NCBI RefSeq assembly: GCF_030035675.1
Contig: NC_084500.1
Span: 10,246,720 to 10,310,719 of the forward strand
Reading direction: 5' to 3'
Source: Rhineura floridana
Lineage: Eukaryota > Chordata > Lepidosauria > Squamata > Rhineuridae
Length of the DNA stretch: 64,000 bases
In this document: piece after piece, positions 11,901-22,152 of the stretch
Numbering within the stretch: position 1 is the first letter of the stretch
Layout of the letters: every line of letters begins with the position of its first letter
The notes under the pieces: model-generated
Told to the model about the DNA's origin: nothing
Database searches by the model: none
The model's input: only the letters and a program-made list of their open reading frames with translations
Program-made: the position numbers and the translations under genes

Positions 11901-12150
11901 TATTAACGGCCGACCTTGCATTTAAAAGCAGCACCTGGAGATCCGAGAGCTGGCTGCTAGTACAACCAACAGTCCTGTGGATATGAGGAGAACTGGAACA
12001 GGGCACAGACACAATTTGTCTGGGACGAGTTCCCCTTACCTGGCATGTTCTCCTCCCAACACCATACCTCCCATTACCCGTCACTACGTTAATTGGGCCC
12101 CCCGAAAGTCCACTTGCTAAACCCGAAGTACGTTCTCCCAGGCACATCTT
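8949..12150 (-). mobile_element. L2-like LINE, nearly intact, 57-bp target duplication
   Basis: A 3.2-kb non-LTR retrotransposon on the minus strand. The (AAAT)n tail lies at 8949-8985 and the 3' UTR runs to about 9126. A 1007-codon frame covers endonuclease, reverse transcriptase and C-terminal region. The 5' end stops at 12150, three bases before the first ATG, so it is probably truncated relative to a full element. The perfect 57-bp duplication and near-intact frame indicate a recent insertion. The RT type (LQLVQNAAARLLT..ITPVLARLHWLPI..YKALHG) is that of L2-like elements in the CR1/L2 clade. Confidence 0.9.
9127..12147 (-). pseudogene. L2-like ORF2 (endonuclease-reverse transcriptase), one in-frame stop
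   Basis: Encodes the element's replication protein. Residues ~75-330 form an apurinic-type endonuclease (LLLNARSAVNK, ITETW, VVLGDFNIH, then HTLDLIF and WTDHRLL). The reverse transcriptase follows, with LDLSAAFDTIDH (motif A), [21 protein letters not shown] (motif B) and [12 protein letters not shown] (catalytic motif C). The C-terminal part is LVQNAAARLLT.... The frame is continuous except for one TGA at 11644-11646, where a CGA arginine codon is likely ancestral. The catalytic box is YTDD instead of the YADD seen in the other two L2 copies here. Both changes are CpG-type transitions, so this copy is probably inactive despite its youth. Confidence 0.88.
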
Positions 12151-12207
12151 AAATCAGTCTAGTTCTGGTCCATTTCATTTTTGCATGCATTCACCCATCA
12201 GACCATT
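12151..12207. repeat. Target-site duplication of the L2-like LINE, copy 2 (57 bp)
   Basis: Identical over 57 bases to 8892-8948 and directly adjacent to the LINE 5' end. Unique sequence continues at 12208. Confidence 0.95.
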
Positions 12208-12636
12208 CCATACCATTTCCACATAGATCTGCAATTTAAAAAAAAGTACACAAAAATCATATTTAAAGAGAAAATTAAAGCAATTTTCTTTTTTTAAACT
12301 ACAACCAGCTGCATTTCTTAATGTATGTATGTCGATACATTTTGTGATCCAAAATCCAGTAATAACTAACAAAGCAATCCTTGCTGTGTCTACTCAAAAG
12401 TAAGCTCTGTTGAATGCAATGGGGCTTACTCCCAGGGAAGTATGGTTAGGACTGCAAATGTTTCCTGGTCTTCCAACCATATTTCATACCCTTTCTAGCA
12501 ATATGGCATATCACAAGATGAGAACCCTGAACCTCTGGGTCAAACCTAGAACCTGTCAACCCTGTTCATCCAGACTAGTAAACTGAACATGGGTGCCATT
12601 GGAACCAAATGGACAAATTAATCACAACATAACTTT
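12208..12636. other. Intergenic, one short repeat
   Basis: No gene. At 12371-12458 a MITE-like segment (GTGTCTACTCAAAAGTAAG .. GGGGCTTACTCCCAGG) is a known-looking short palindromic repeat, also hinted at near 33.06 kb. Confidence 0.4.
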
Positions 12637-12751
12637 GGGAAGGAGCAGAACTCAGCTGTTAGAGCATCTGTTTTGCATACAGAAGGAAACAGGAATCCTC
12701 CCACATATTCAGGCAGGGTTGGGAGAGACTCCTTGTCTGCAACCCTGGAGA

Positions 12752-13565
12752 TGTCCTGTTCTCTCCAGGCTCCTCAGGAAGGAAGATGTTTCCCAGTGCT
12801 AAAACAGTTGAGGGTAACACCAAGGCAAAATCCAGGGCCGGTCCAAAGTCAGAGACCAAACAAGAATCCAGAGCAAAGAAGAGGTCATGCAAGAGCTAAG
12901 GTCAGAGCAGTCCAAGATCAAGAGCGAAGCAGTCCATGGGCAACTCAGGTCAAGGGCAAGGCAGGTCCAGAGCAGTCCAATCAGGTCTGGAGTCAGCAGG
13001 TAATCAGTAGACAGGTCCAGGTACAAAGCTGGTATGAAGATGTTCCAACAGCTCTTCTAGTCTAGTACAGTAGGGCCCCGCTTTTGAGTGTTCTGCTAAT
13101 ACGGCGGCTTTCAATTAGAGTAAGGCCCCACTCATACGGCGCTTGTTCCACTTTTACGGCGTTTTTCGGGCATCGGGCACCATTTTATTGACGGAGTTCC
13201 ACTTTTCGGCAGGTTTCACTTTTAGGCGGAGGTCTGGAACATAACCTGCCATATGAGTGGGGCCCTACCGTATTGGTTTTTTTATGCTGTAGCTGCTGGA
13301 ACCACACCTGAAACCTCAGCTGACTCCTACCAAGCACCTGCAGCCAGCCTGTTACTCCCGAGGAGTCTGGGCCTTCAACTGAGGACTCCTCCGAATGGGC
13401 CGGGTCTCCAGCTGGTGTTTGATGCCTTTTCCTTGGCCTTGATGTCCGAGGCTGAATTCATCCCAAGGGCAGACAGCCTCATCATAGGACCATGGCTCCT
13501 CACCTCGGATGAAACCTGAGCCTCCTGGTCTTCCTCTGATAACTCCCTTGGCTAGGGCCTGATAA
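12752..13565. mobile_element. Unclassified insertion, possibly a solo LTR
   Basis: Inserted in the SINE with a 4-bp GAGA duplication (12748-12751 and 13566-13569). It begins TG and has many degenerate GTCCAGAG / CAAGGCAGG-type repeats in its left half. It contains a family C MITE at 13068-13270. The TG start and 4-bp duplication would fit an old LTR fossil, but it does not end in CA and no internal region is present, so the class is open. Confidence 0.45.
13068..13270 (+). mobile_element. Family C MITE inside the unclassified insertion
   Basis: CAGTAGGGCCCCGC to GGGGCCCTACCG with TA on each side (13066-13067, 13271-13272). Inner matches to 2918-3142 in reverse include ACTCATACGGCGCTTGTTCC. 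It is the youngest layer of a three-level nest. Confidence 0.85.
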
Positions 13566-13804
13566 GAGAGCTGCTGCCAGTCAGTGTGAACAATACTGAG
13601 ATAGATGGACTGTGATCTGACTTGGTGTAAGGCAGCTTCTTATGTCCCTAACTTAATTCCCATTAGGTGCATATAGATACAAAATGTCTGGTAACATAAG
13701 TTGTGGTTGGATAATCTAATGTTCTGATTGTTGGGAGTGTTGGAGGGTGGTTGTTGCTGCTATTGTTGTCTGCCATTCAACATTAGGTCCCAGGGTGGTG
13801 GTAT

Positions 13805-13908
13805 CCATGCTAGTCCTACTTAGAGAAGACACATTGAAAATAATGAACAGGACTAATGTAGATCCATTAATTTTAATGGGTTTACTCTGAGTAAAATTTA
13901 GTTGGTAC
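13805..13908. repeat. Family G repeat
   Basis: AGTCCTACTTAGAGAAGACAC and TGGGTTTACTCTGAGTAAAA arms with TTTAGTTGGTACA at the end, matching the copies near 6.7 kb. Confidence 0.5.
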
Positions 13909-13999
13909 ACCTCATTTCCCCGATAAGGGTCACATTAAAGAGAAGCTGCACCTCCCATGGTGGTGCATGGGTGTTTCCAAGGACAATTGGGAAACTAAT

Positions 14000-14136
14000 C
14001 AGTCTGGGCTGAAGAACTTCCAGATGTTGATGGACTTCAATTCCCATCAGCCCCACTCAGCATGGCCAGTGGTCAGGGATGGTGGGAGTTGTAGTGTCCA
14101 GCAACATCTGAACAGCTGCAGGTTCCCCCACCCTTG
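14000..14136. mobile_element. Family A palindromic MITE
   Basis: CAGTCTGGGCTG... to GGTTCCCCCACCCTTG with TTCCAGATGTTGATGGACT arms. Flanks AAACTAAT and AAATAAAT agree at 6 of 8 positions. Confidence 0.7.
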
Positions 14137-14316
14137 AAATAAATGTAGGGCAATAGCACTGCAAGATGGTGGGCTGTTGGCAAACGTATGAACACAGCTA
14201 TGGGCAGCACCAGAGATCAGGCAATCATCTGCAAGCTCTAACAGGTCACACAAAGGCCCATTTCTCATTGCAGTGGCTAATCTGTGTCAGTGCCATCTCA
14301 GGGATGAATGAATCTG

Positions 14317-14472
14317 TCATAGAATCACAGCTCAATGCAGAAATCCAAATTAAAACATCCCTGACAGGTGGCTGTCCAGCTGCCTCTTGAATGCCTCCAG
14401 TGTTGAAAGCCCATCACCTCCCTAGGTCATTGGATCCATTGTCGTACTGCTCTAACAGTTAGGAAATTTTTC
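14317..14472 (-). mobile_element. CR1 LINE 3' end (antisense)
   Basis: TCATAGAATCAC (octamer tail complement), GCAGAAATCC, GGCTGTCCAGCTGCCTCTTG and CCCATCACCTCCCTAGGTC are the complement of the CR1 3' end seen at 316-548. It abuts a family E element. Confidence 0.8.
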
Positions 14473-14473
14473 G

Positions 14474-14905
14474 TTTCAGTTCCTCCAATTTTCCATTCTT
14501 AATTTCAGTTCTCCAAATTTCCACATCAGTTTGTGATTTTATTTGGTTTTGTAAAGTCCTTATGAATATTCATCAGAATTTTAATGTGACTGTCTCCTAA
14601 CAGAAACATTTTTGTACACAATTTTGCCTAATATACACATTTTTGCAAAGCAATTTCCCCTAATGTAACAGATTTTTTTGTATATTATTTTCACTAATAT
14701 ACGCATTTTGTTAATGCACACTTTAGTATATGCATTTTTGTACACATCTACTTGGCAGCAGATCAGTGTTGCAAAAGTTGGCAAAGTATGAATTTTAAAG
14801 GATGGCTGTGTTTCGGTTCACTTTTTTTTTCCTGGAAAGTACAAATTAGGTAGACTTGCCTTTAAATATAAATTGAACCTAATTTCTCCATCATCTCTGT
14901 GCTGC
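14474..14905 (+). repeat. Family E AT-rich repeat
   Basis: Begins GTTTCAGTTCCTCC, contains ordered TTCATCAGAATTTTAATG, ACACATTTTTGCAAAG and AAGGATGGCTGTGTTTCGG blocks, and ends AATTTCTCCATCATC. A full-length copy that defines the family order. Confidence 0.65.
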
Positions 14906-15078
14906 ACCATTCCAAACTGCACACAGTTAGATGGCTCTTCTTACAAAACAAACAAAAATCACTCCACCAAGAAAGATATACCAAGAAGATGATTTCTAGC
15001 CTAGCCATCTCCCTGATATGCTAGTTTTCCATTTGCAAGTTTTTGTATGGAACCGTATTCAGTCATGTGAATATAAGG

Positions 15079-15216
15079 CAGGTGTGGGGAAGCTTTGACT
15101 GTCCAGATATTGCTGAACTACAATTCCCATCAGCCCCACCAAGCATAGTCAATGGGCAGGTATGGTGGGAGTTATAGTTCAGCAACATCTGGAGGGCCAA
15201 CGCTTCCTCATGCCTC
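15079..15216. repeat. Family A palindromic MITE
   Basis: GTCCAGATATTGCTGAACTA and ATAGTTCAGCAACATCTGG arms around a GCCCCACCAAGCATAG centre. Confidence 0.7.
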
Positions 15217-15526
15217 ATGTAGAGTGTTACAGCTGAGACACTAGTCTGTCACTTCCATGAGAACTAGGTCAAAATGGTACACGCCTGAGGTATGTTCTCT
15301 GGTCTAATGCCATGCTGAGTTGACTGTTTTGCCAATTCTGAGTGGAGTGGATGGGGGAAATGAGTAGCAAGCTTCTCACCTGCAGCAAGGCTGAAGGTTA
15401 TGATGTGGCACAGCTGTTGCTTGGTAATGTGATGCTGGAGCATCAGGCACCGATCAAGGTCTTCTTGGGGTGGAAACCCAGCCCCTGCTTCCTGACACCA
15501 TTTTGCTTCTGCTTTTCCATTTCAAT

Positions 15527-15675
15527 CAGTGATGGAGAACCTGAGACCCTCCCAGATGCTGTTGGCCTCCAGCTCCCATAATCCCTGCCTGTTGGCCATG
15601 TTGGCTGGGGAGGATGGGAGCTGCAGCCCCAGGAAGAACATCTGGAGAGCCACAGAGGTCCCCCATCTGGCTAAA
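15527..15675. repeat. Family A palindromic MITE
   Basis: CAGTGATGGAGAACC to GAGGTCCCCCATCTGG. Arms have diverged (CCCAGATGCTGTTGG) but the order is intact. Confidence 0.65.
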
Positions 15676-15721
15676 GGACCAGTTGGTTTGGGGCAAATTT
15701 GTGACTTGGAAGTCTAGGATC

Positions 15722-15965
15722 ATTTATTTAGACAGTTTATAATATGCCACTTACCTACAATAATCTCTAAGTAGTGTGCAAGGAATATGATGCAGAAGAA
15801 ATTAAAATTGGTTAAAAATCTATACAATCAGACTTCAATTAAAATGCCTGCTGGAATTTTTTTTTAAAGTCTTCAGCAGGCACTGGTAGTTCAGCAAGCA
15901 GATGGGCCTGTCTGACCTCAACTGTGAGTTCCATAAAATTGGGCTCACAGTACTGAACAGATGGC
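15722..15965 (-). mobile_element. L2-like LINE 3' region (antisense)
   Basis: CATTTATTTAGACAG tail side, CTCTAAGTAGTGTGCAAG and AAGTCTTCAGCAGGCACTG follow the same order as 2641-2915. Confidence 0.5.
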
Positions 15966-16042
15966 TCCTGGTGGATACATGCCACGGGGGACCACTTTAT
16001 TATCACATATGACAGCACTGGATGATGAAGATCCTACTATAT

Positions 16043-16353
16043 TAGGGTTGCCAGGTTCAATCCCTGAGACTGATCCTGTATCTTGCATCCTGTTCTTGCA
16101 ACATTGTAATGGGAAAAGCCACAAGGTGGAATTCTCCCTTCCCCCTGTACAACTTTTAAAGATAAAGAAGTCCTCTTGGAGGCTGACCCTGGCACCCAAG
16201 AGGTCTTTTGTATCTTTAAAAGTTGTGCAGAGGGGAGAATTCCACCTTGTGGTTTTTTCCTATTACAGGGTTACAAGAACACCTGCACTTGGCTGACTTT
16301 TTCTTCTCCTAAAGATACAGGATCAGTCTCAGGGATTGAACCTGGCAACCCTA
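16043..16353. mobile_element. Long hairpin MITE (~145-bp arms)
   Basis: The left arm TAGGGTTGCCAGGTTCAATC is the near complement of the right end GATTGAACCTGGCAACCCTA. Pairing continues nearly to the centre (GATCCTGTATCT / AGATACAGGATC; AAGGTGGAATTCTCCC / GGGAGAATTCCACCTTG; CTCTTGG / CCAAGAG), leaving a loop of about 17 bases near 16184. Apparent ORFs through it are artefacts of the palindrome. Confidence 0.85.
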
Positions 16354-16981
16354 TACTATCTATCTATACTCTCTCTCTCTCTCTCATTGGCAATTCCATT
16401 CTTTTATGGTCTCCGTGGCCATTTTGGCACAATCCAAAGCTCCATGCAGTTCTGATATGGGAACAAAGTTCCAGCACTTTGCATGCCCAGTGAAGACTTC
16501 CCATTGCATGAGCAGAGGAAAAAGCTCAGAACAGAGCTGCTTGTGCATGCATGAAGCTCCACCTTCCCACTGCAGCTTCTGGGCGTGCAATGTGAAGTTG
16601 CTCATTCTGAGCATTTATGTTAAACTCTAATGTATCTTTAAAAAGATTTGGGTTTGTTTCTGAAATAAGAATAATGAAAAAACCTTTGTATTTCTTTAAG
16701 CACGATCAGAAGAAATATATTACCAGTGTTTTTACATTTTTAACCAAGAAAGGCCCTGATTCTGAAGGAAAAATTCTCATAAACACACACCTAATGAAAT
16801 GCAGAATCTTTTCTAACTGTGGATGGGTGTGTGTGATTGCATAAACTTCCTTGTATAATTATACACTGTGCACAAGAGATTTTTACAATGTTTTTCTCCA
16901 TCTTCTGTTATAGATTTCCTGTGAGAGGACTATAAATATCTTAAGCTGCAATCCTATGCATTTTTACCTTTCTGAAGTATA

Positions 16982-17121
16982 GCAGCTGTGGATAATCTTT
17001 GGTTTTTCAGATGTTGCTGAACTACAACTCCCATCATCCCTGACCATTAATCATGCATGCTAGGGCTGATGGGAGTTGTTATTCAGTAATATCCGGAGGG
17101 TCAAAGGTTCTCTATTCTTGC
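16982..17121. repeat. Family A palindromic MITE
   Basis: TCAGATGTTGCTGAACTACA arm and GGAGTTGTTATTCAGTAATA arm, ending TCTATTCTTG. Confidence 0.65.
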
Positions 17122-17149
17122 TGTATAGGATTGCACCGTTACAATGTAT

Positions 17150-17280
17150 ATTGGCCTTCCTCAACCAGGCGACCCCCAGATGTTTTAGACTGCAGTTTCC
17201 ATAATCCATGATCAACGGCCATGTTTTCTGGAGCTGATGAAATCTGACAACATCTAGAGGGCACCATGGGGAAGGCTAGT
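17150..17280. repeat. Family A-like palindromic repeat (diverged)
   Basis: TTGGCCTTCCTCAACCAGGC to CATGGGGAAGGCTAG with CCCCCAGATGTTTTAGACTG and CTGACAACATCTAGAGGGC arms. It belongs to a related but distinct subfamily. Confidence 0.5.
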
Positions 17281-17694
17281 GTGTGTATGTATACACACAA
17301 ACAAGCACTTACACAAAAATGTACATATATTGTATTTACATGTATCAGGGAGTGTACCAAATGAGATCGACGCCCTTTGTATGACAAGGAACAACCTTCA
17401 AATGTTTTGTTAACTTGTAAAAATGCATAACTTGACTGTTTGGAAGGTGGAGGCATAGCAATAACTCATTGTAGTTTCATAAACAATGCATCTTGTTATA
17501 GTCACATGTGCTGAAAATGCCTTCAATGTAGCTTAACAAACAGATGGGCTCTGGTTTCCTAATTTTGCATCCATCGTCTCCATCCTGGAATTGTCCATTT
17601 GCCTTAACGGTGGTTTGTCTTACTTAGTTGTCTGTTCACACAGCTGCTTCCAAATAACAATGTTCGCTTCCCCCCAATGTCTGTATCTAGCTTT

Positions 17695-18118
17695 TTAGCC
17701 CTCTGAGATCGGTAATCTCAAGTCTTTCATTTTTTGCAATCTTAAATTCAGTTCTCCACATTTCTGCAGCAATTTGCAATTTTTTTTAAAAAAAGGAAAA
17801 TCCTCATGAAAATTCATCAGCATTTTAGTGTGAATTTCCCCTAACACACACATTTTTGTAGGCAGTTTTGACTATGTGCATTTTTGCAAGCACTTTCTCC
17901 TAATGCAATGCATGTTTGTATTATTTTTCACTAATATATGTTCTGTACATTTCCCCCATAAATAAGCATTTTTGTAAACATTGGTTGGAGTGCTGCATCG
18001 CAAAATTGAGATACGTGCAAATTTTGAAGGATGGCTGCGTTTTGCTTTTCATTTTGTGAAGTGTGAATTTGATAAATTCGGCTTTAGTTGTGAACTGAAT
18101 CTAATTTTCCCTCTATCA
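17695..18118 (+). repeat. Family E AT-rich repeat
   Basis: Block order as at 14474-14905: TTCAGTTCTCCACATTTC, AATTCATCAGCATTTTAGTG, CTAATATATG, TTTTGAAGGATGGCTG, TAATTTTCCCTCTATC. Confidence 0.65.
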
Positions 18119-18808
18119 CAAGTCTCTACTCAGCTAAAACATAACCAGTCCCTTCACAGTTTCTCAAATTTGTTCCCCATCGTAGATGTTCATTTGATTT
18201 CATTTTTTTTTAAAGTATTTCATTTTCCTCAGTACAGAATTTTGCATTGGTCTCTGCACATAGAAGGTTCCATGTCAAGGGAAGGGATCCTAGCTGAGCC
18301 TTCTCCCTGATATGCTAACATTTGAAAAGTAGGGCTTCTTTATTTATTTATTTAGAGGAGATTTCCATCATATGAGCTCTCCCCCCCCAACTAGAGTCTA
18401 AAGTGGTACAGTCCAGAGCAAAGTTTGCCACTTCATTTCATGTTTCTGAGAACTGGATTTAACACAGACTACAAATGCACACAATTATTCTTTCTGGGGT
18501 TTTGCTTTCCTGAAAATGTTTGTTGACCTCTTTTCCAGTCAGCACAAACCATTTCAATTAAAAGCCATATTCTCTGAACTGGTCCATTGTTACTGGTATC
18601 AGCTGTTGATTTGAAAAATGTGAGGGCCTGAGGGGGCAGGATTGAGGTAACTCATTTGGGAAGGGTGAAATTAATAGCAACAGACCAGGTGTCAGCACCC
18701 AGCATGATTGGGCAAATGCTGGGGGTCATGAGCCCTGGGAGGACCCCACAGGAACTGATGTCTTCCCCACCAAGCCCTTGCCATGTCATCAGAATTGTAG
18801 TGGTCTTG
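18119..18808. other. Intergenic, no gene recognised
   Basis: Contains a short TTTATTTATTTATTT run at 18340-18354 and a polyC at 18382. Nothing else is recognisable. Confidence 0.35.
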
Positions 18809-19199
18809 GGTCTAGGGGTGTGTGTGTCTTAGACCCTTTACTTTTTTGAGAGCAGCGTCCCTATGTCTCTAGCATCCTATGAGCCAATCAGCATGAAAGG
18901 GGACTGTGCTGGCCACTGGGAAGAGTCTTCTAACATGCTTCCTTGTCTTTCCTGCTGATTGGAATCAATCAAAGTGAAAGGTGGTGAGTCAGCCAATGAG
19001 AAGACTCTTGTCAGTAGCTAATACACTCCCCTTGCATGCTTATTGGCTCCTGTTGTTCTGGGAGAAGGTGCACATGGGAAGGACAAAGGAGTGTGGAGAT
19101 GATGACGGAGAGCAAACGAGTGAGGGGACGTGGCTATGAGGGGGTGTGGCATGACTATCATGAAGGACCCTGTACTTCTGAATTTGTCAGTACACTACT
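18809..19199 (+). mobile_element. Family B hAT-like element
   Basis: TAGGGGTGTGTGTGTCTTAG start, the inner inverted pair GCATGAAAGGGGACTGTG / AATACACTCCCCTTGCATGC, and the family end CAGTACACTACTG. All nine family B copies lie in this orientation. Confidence 0.75.
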
Positions 19200-19264
19200 G
19201 AGTGTCATGACTTGCCCATACACATACATGACATCAGGATTCCTCCGGCAACCTCTTCCAAGAT

Positions 19265-19327
19265 AACTAGCCCCACACTGGGTTCCTACTGGGACGAAGG
19301 GTGGGATATAAATCTAATAAATAAATG
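19265..19327 (+). mobile_element. L2-like LINE 3' tip
   Basis: CTGGGTTCCTACTGGGACGA, GGGTGGGATATAAATCTAAT and a short AAATAAATG tail match the end of the 1875-2516 copy. Only about 60 bases are present. Confidence 0.65.
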
Positions 19328-19574
19328 TGGGATATTTAAAAAATGGCACCTTTCCCTTTCTCTTTCCTGGCTGATTCTAGCACCACAACCAACCAAACAA
19401 CTCGGGGGGGGGGTGAGCTGCAATGCAAGGTGAGACACCAAGAGGGGTGTTGAGAGGGATTAATCTCTGGCAGCGGGTGGTACCCGCAGCAGCAGCAGCA
19501 TAGTGAGGCCCACCCTGTCCTGAATTGCAAAGTATTATTCTTGAGCTGCTTCATATATTTATATGCTTTCAAGA

Positions 19575-19805
19575 GCAGTGTGTATGTGTGTTGATTACAC
19601 ATATCCCACCTTTTCTCCAAGGAGTCCAAGGTGGCATACATGGTCCTCCTCCCCCATAGTCTCCTCGCCATGACCCTATGAGGTAGATTAGGCTGAAAAG
19701 TGGGCAATTGGCCCAAGGTCACCCAGTGAGCTTCATGGGGGTGGATTTGAACCACGGTCACGTAGGTCCTAGTGCAACACTCTAACCACTACACCACATT
19801 GGCTT
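19575..19805 (-). mobile_element. tRNA-headed SINE (antisense)
   Basis: From the right: AACACTCTAACCACTACACC (tRNA-like A box side), TTTGAACC (B box), GGTCACCCAGTGAGCTTCATG, GAGGTAGATTAGGCTGA, ending CCAAGGTGGCATACATGG. A lepidosaur-type SINE whose tail resembles an L2-like 3' end. Confidence 0.75.
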
Positions 19806-20110
19806 TATTAGCAGATTAACTATGGAATTTGCTCCACAGCCAAGAGGCAATGATGGCCACCAACTTGGATGGCTTTAAAAGAGGATGAGACCAATCCAGG
19901 GAGGGGAAGGCTATCAGGGGCTTCTAGCCACGATGACTATGCTGTGCCTCCATGGACGGAGGCAGGATGCTCCTGAATACTGGTAGCTGGAAACTGCAGG
20001 AGGGGACCGTGTGCTTGCGCTCGGCTCATGTTTGTGGGCTTCCCATAAGAGGCATCTGGCTAGCCACTGTGAGGACCAGAAGCTGGGCCAGAGGGGCCAC
20101 TGGGCTTTTC
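19806..20110 (+). mobile_element. CR1-clade LINE 3' region
   Basis: GGAATTTGCTCC, GATGGCCACCAACTTGGATG, CTTTAAAAGAGGATGAGACC and GGCTTCCCATAAGAGGCATC form a CR1-clade 3' end distinct from the octamer-tailed copies. A second partial copy is at 22650-22930. Confidence 0.6.
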
Positions 20111-20235
20111 TTGTGCTCTCATTATTTGTGGCTTGCTTGTTTGTCGTTTCAGCCCATCCTTCTCTGAACGGCCTTTGGGCAGGTTACATTGTGGAAAGCT
20201 CTCCACGGCCTCACTACCCAAGTGTCCTTTACAAT

Positions 20236-20627
20236 CAGGGGAGTAGTCATCTGGGGTTTCAAGAGGTCTTAGACCACTTACTTTTTGGGGAGCAGGGTCC
20301 CTATGTCTCCAGCATCTTGCAAGGCAATCAGCATGAAAGGCGAGTGTGTTAGCCAGTGAGAAGAGTCTTCTAACATGCTCCCTTGACCTTTCCTGCTGAT
20401 TAGAGCCAATCAGAGTGAAAGGAGGTGAGTCAGCCACTGAGTAGACTCTTTTCAGTAGCTAACACTCTTCCCTTTCATGCTGATTGGCTGCTAGGGATGT
20501 CTGTTCTTGTGGGAGAAGGCATTAAGAAGGATCTCGTTCTCAACCCAGCAGCAATAAAGGGGGGAGGGGGTATGGCAGTGACTATCATGAAGGGACTCTG
20601 CACTTCTGAATTTCCACTACACGACTG
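20236..20627 (+). mobile_element. Family B hAT-like element
   Basis: CAGGGGAGTAGTCATC to CCACTACACGACTG with the central inverted block. Flanks TTTACAAT and TCTAAGAT match at 5 of 8 bases. Confidence 0.8.
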
Positions 20628-20910
20628 TCTAAGATGCACCCTTTCCTTTGTCTTTTTCATCCTTCAGAATCCACTGCGCATTGCAGGGGCTCCAGTTCTT
20701 CCTCAGGATGTAAACCAGACTTTGGTAAGAAAGAAGCCCAGACCTCTCTGCGATGCTCAGTGAAAGATATGCCACAGAGCTACAGGAAAGGAGCCTGTAG
20801 GCATGGCACTCTCCTTGGAAACATGGGAAGTGGTCAAATTATGCACGGGATGGAGGAACTGGCACAGAGAAGGGCTCTTCTGCCTCTCATCATAGCAGAA
20901 CTCAAAAGTC
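20628..20910. other. Intergenic, no gene recognised
   Basis: A 95-codon open frame crosses it, but I see no family resemblance or splice context. Confidence 0.3.
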
Positions 20911-20919
20911 ACACCAGTT

Positions 20920-22152
20920 GAAACTGAAACTTTGAAACTGAAACTTTATTTTTACCCCGCCCTTTTTCCAAACTGGAACTCAGGGCGGCTTACAAATAAA
21001 ACTACATGTAGTTAAAAACATAGAAAAACATACAATTAAAATACAATTAAACTATGCACAACCTTAAAACCGTAAAAGGCACTCAAAAATCTAAAAACAA
21101 TTTAAAATAATACAGATAATAATATAAAACAATAAAACAAGCCTTGTAAAGCCCAATCCTAAACACCTTCTATCCCAAAAGCCTGTCGGAATAAAAAAGT
21201 CTTTACTTGCCGGACGGAAGGATGGCAAGGAGGGGGCCATTCATGCCTCCCTAGGAAGGGAGTTCCAGAACTTAGGAGCAGCCACCGAGAAGGCCCTATC
21301 TCGCATCCCCACCAATCGCACTTGCAAGGGTGTTGGGACTGAGAGAAGGGCCTCTCCTGAAGACCTCAGCGCCCGGGCAGGCTCATATAGGGAGATACAG
21401 TCTGACAGATAGCCTGGACCTGGGCCATATAGGGCTTTAAGGGTCAAAACCAGCACTTTGAATTGTGACCGGAAACAAACTGGCAGCTGGTGGAGCTGTT
21501 GTAACAAGGGAGTTGTATGGTCCCTGTAACCAGCCCCTGTTAATACTCTGGCTGCAGCTCTTTGTACCAGTTTAAGTACCAGTCTTCAAAGGCAGCCCCA
21601 CGTAGAGCGCGTTACAGTAGTCTAAATGGGATGTAACTAAGGCATGCATCACCATAGTCAAATCAGGCATTTCCAGGAACGGGCGCAGCTGGCGCACTAG
21701 TCTTAAATGGGCAAAGGCACTCCTGGCCACGGCCAAGACCTGGGCCTCCAAGTTCAGAGCAGAGTCCAGGAGCACACCCAAACTGCGAACCTGTGTCTTC
21801 AGGGGGAGTGTAACCCCATCCAGCACAGGCTGAATCCCTATTCCCTGATCAGCCCTTCGACTGACCAGGAGCACCTCTGTCTTGTCTGGATTTAGTTTCA
21901 ATTTGTTCGCCCTCATCCAGTCCATCACTGATGCCAGGCACTGGTTCAGGACCAGGACTTGGCTTTAGGTGGAAAGGAGAAATAGAGTTGGGTGTCATCC
22001 GCATACTGATGGCACCGAACCCCAAACCCCCAGACAACCTCTCCCAGCGGTTTCATATAGATGTTAAATAACATGGGGGACAAAACTGAACCCTGAGGGA
22101 CCCCATACCAAGTCCCATCCCAGCAAGGCGGTCCAGAAGGATACCATGGTCG
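20920..22152 (-). mobile_element. L2-like LINE, 5'-truncated, with 9-bp target duplication
   Basis: Minus-strand RT fragment: [53 protein letters not shown], then ITL..LHQLPVCFRSQFKVL. The frame is broken in at least two places. The tail is a tandem AAAGTTTCAGTTTC repeat, not (AAAT)n. ACACCAGTT at 20911-20919 and 22153-22161 is the target duplication. It belongs to a different L2-like subfamily from 8949-12150. Confidence 0.88.

Larger units (their letters stand above)
12637..13652 (+). mobile_element. tRNA-derived SINE split by an 814-bp insertion
   Basis: The 5' half is 12637-12751 (CTCAGCTGTTAGAGCATCTG...AACCCTGGAGA). The 3' half is 13570-13652 (GCTGCTGCCAGTCAGTG...AAGGCAGCTTCTTATG). Joined in order they give one ordinary SINE of this family, so the DNA between them inserted later. 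Confidence 0.85.

Noticed and set aside
12673-13065. 130-codon open frame rich in Gln and Arg
   Set aside because: It spans the SINE/insertion boundary and follows the degenerate GTCCAGAG repeats.
16176-16493. Pair of ~105-codon frames with similar peptides on nearby segments
   Set aside because: They are the two arms of the hairpin MITE translated in equivalent frames.
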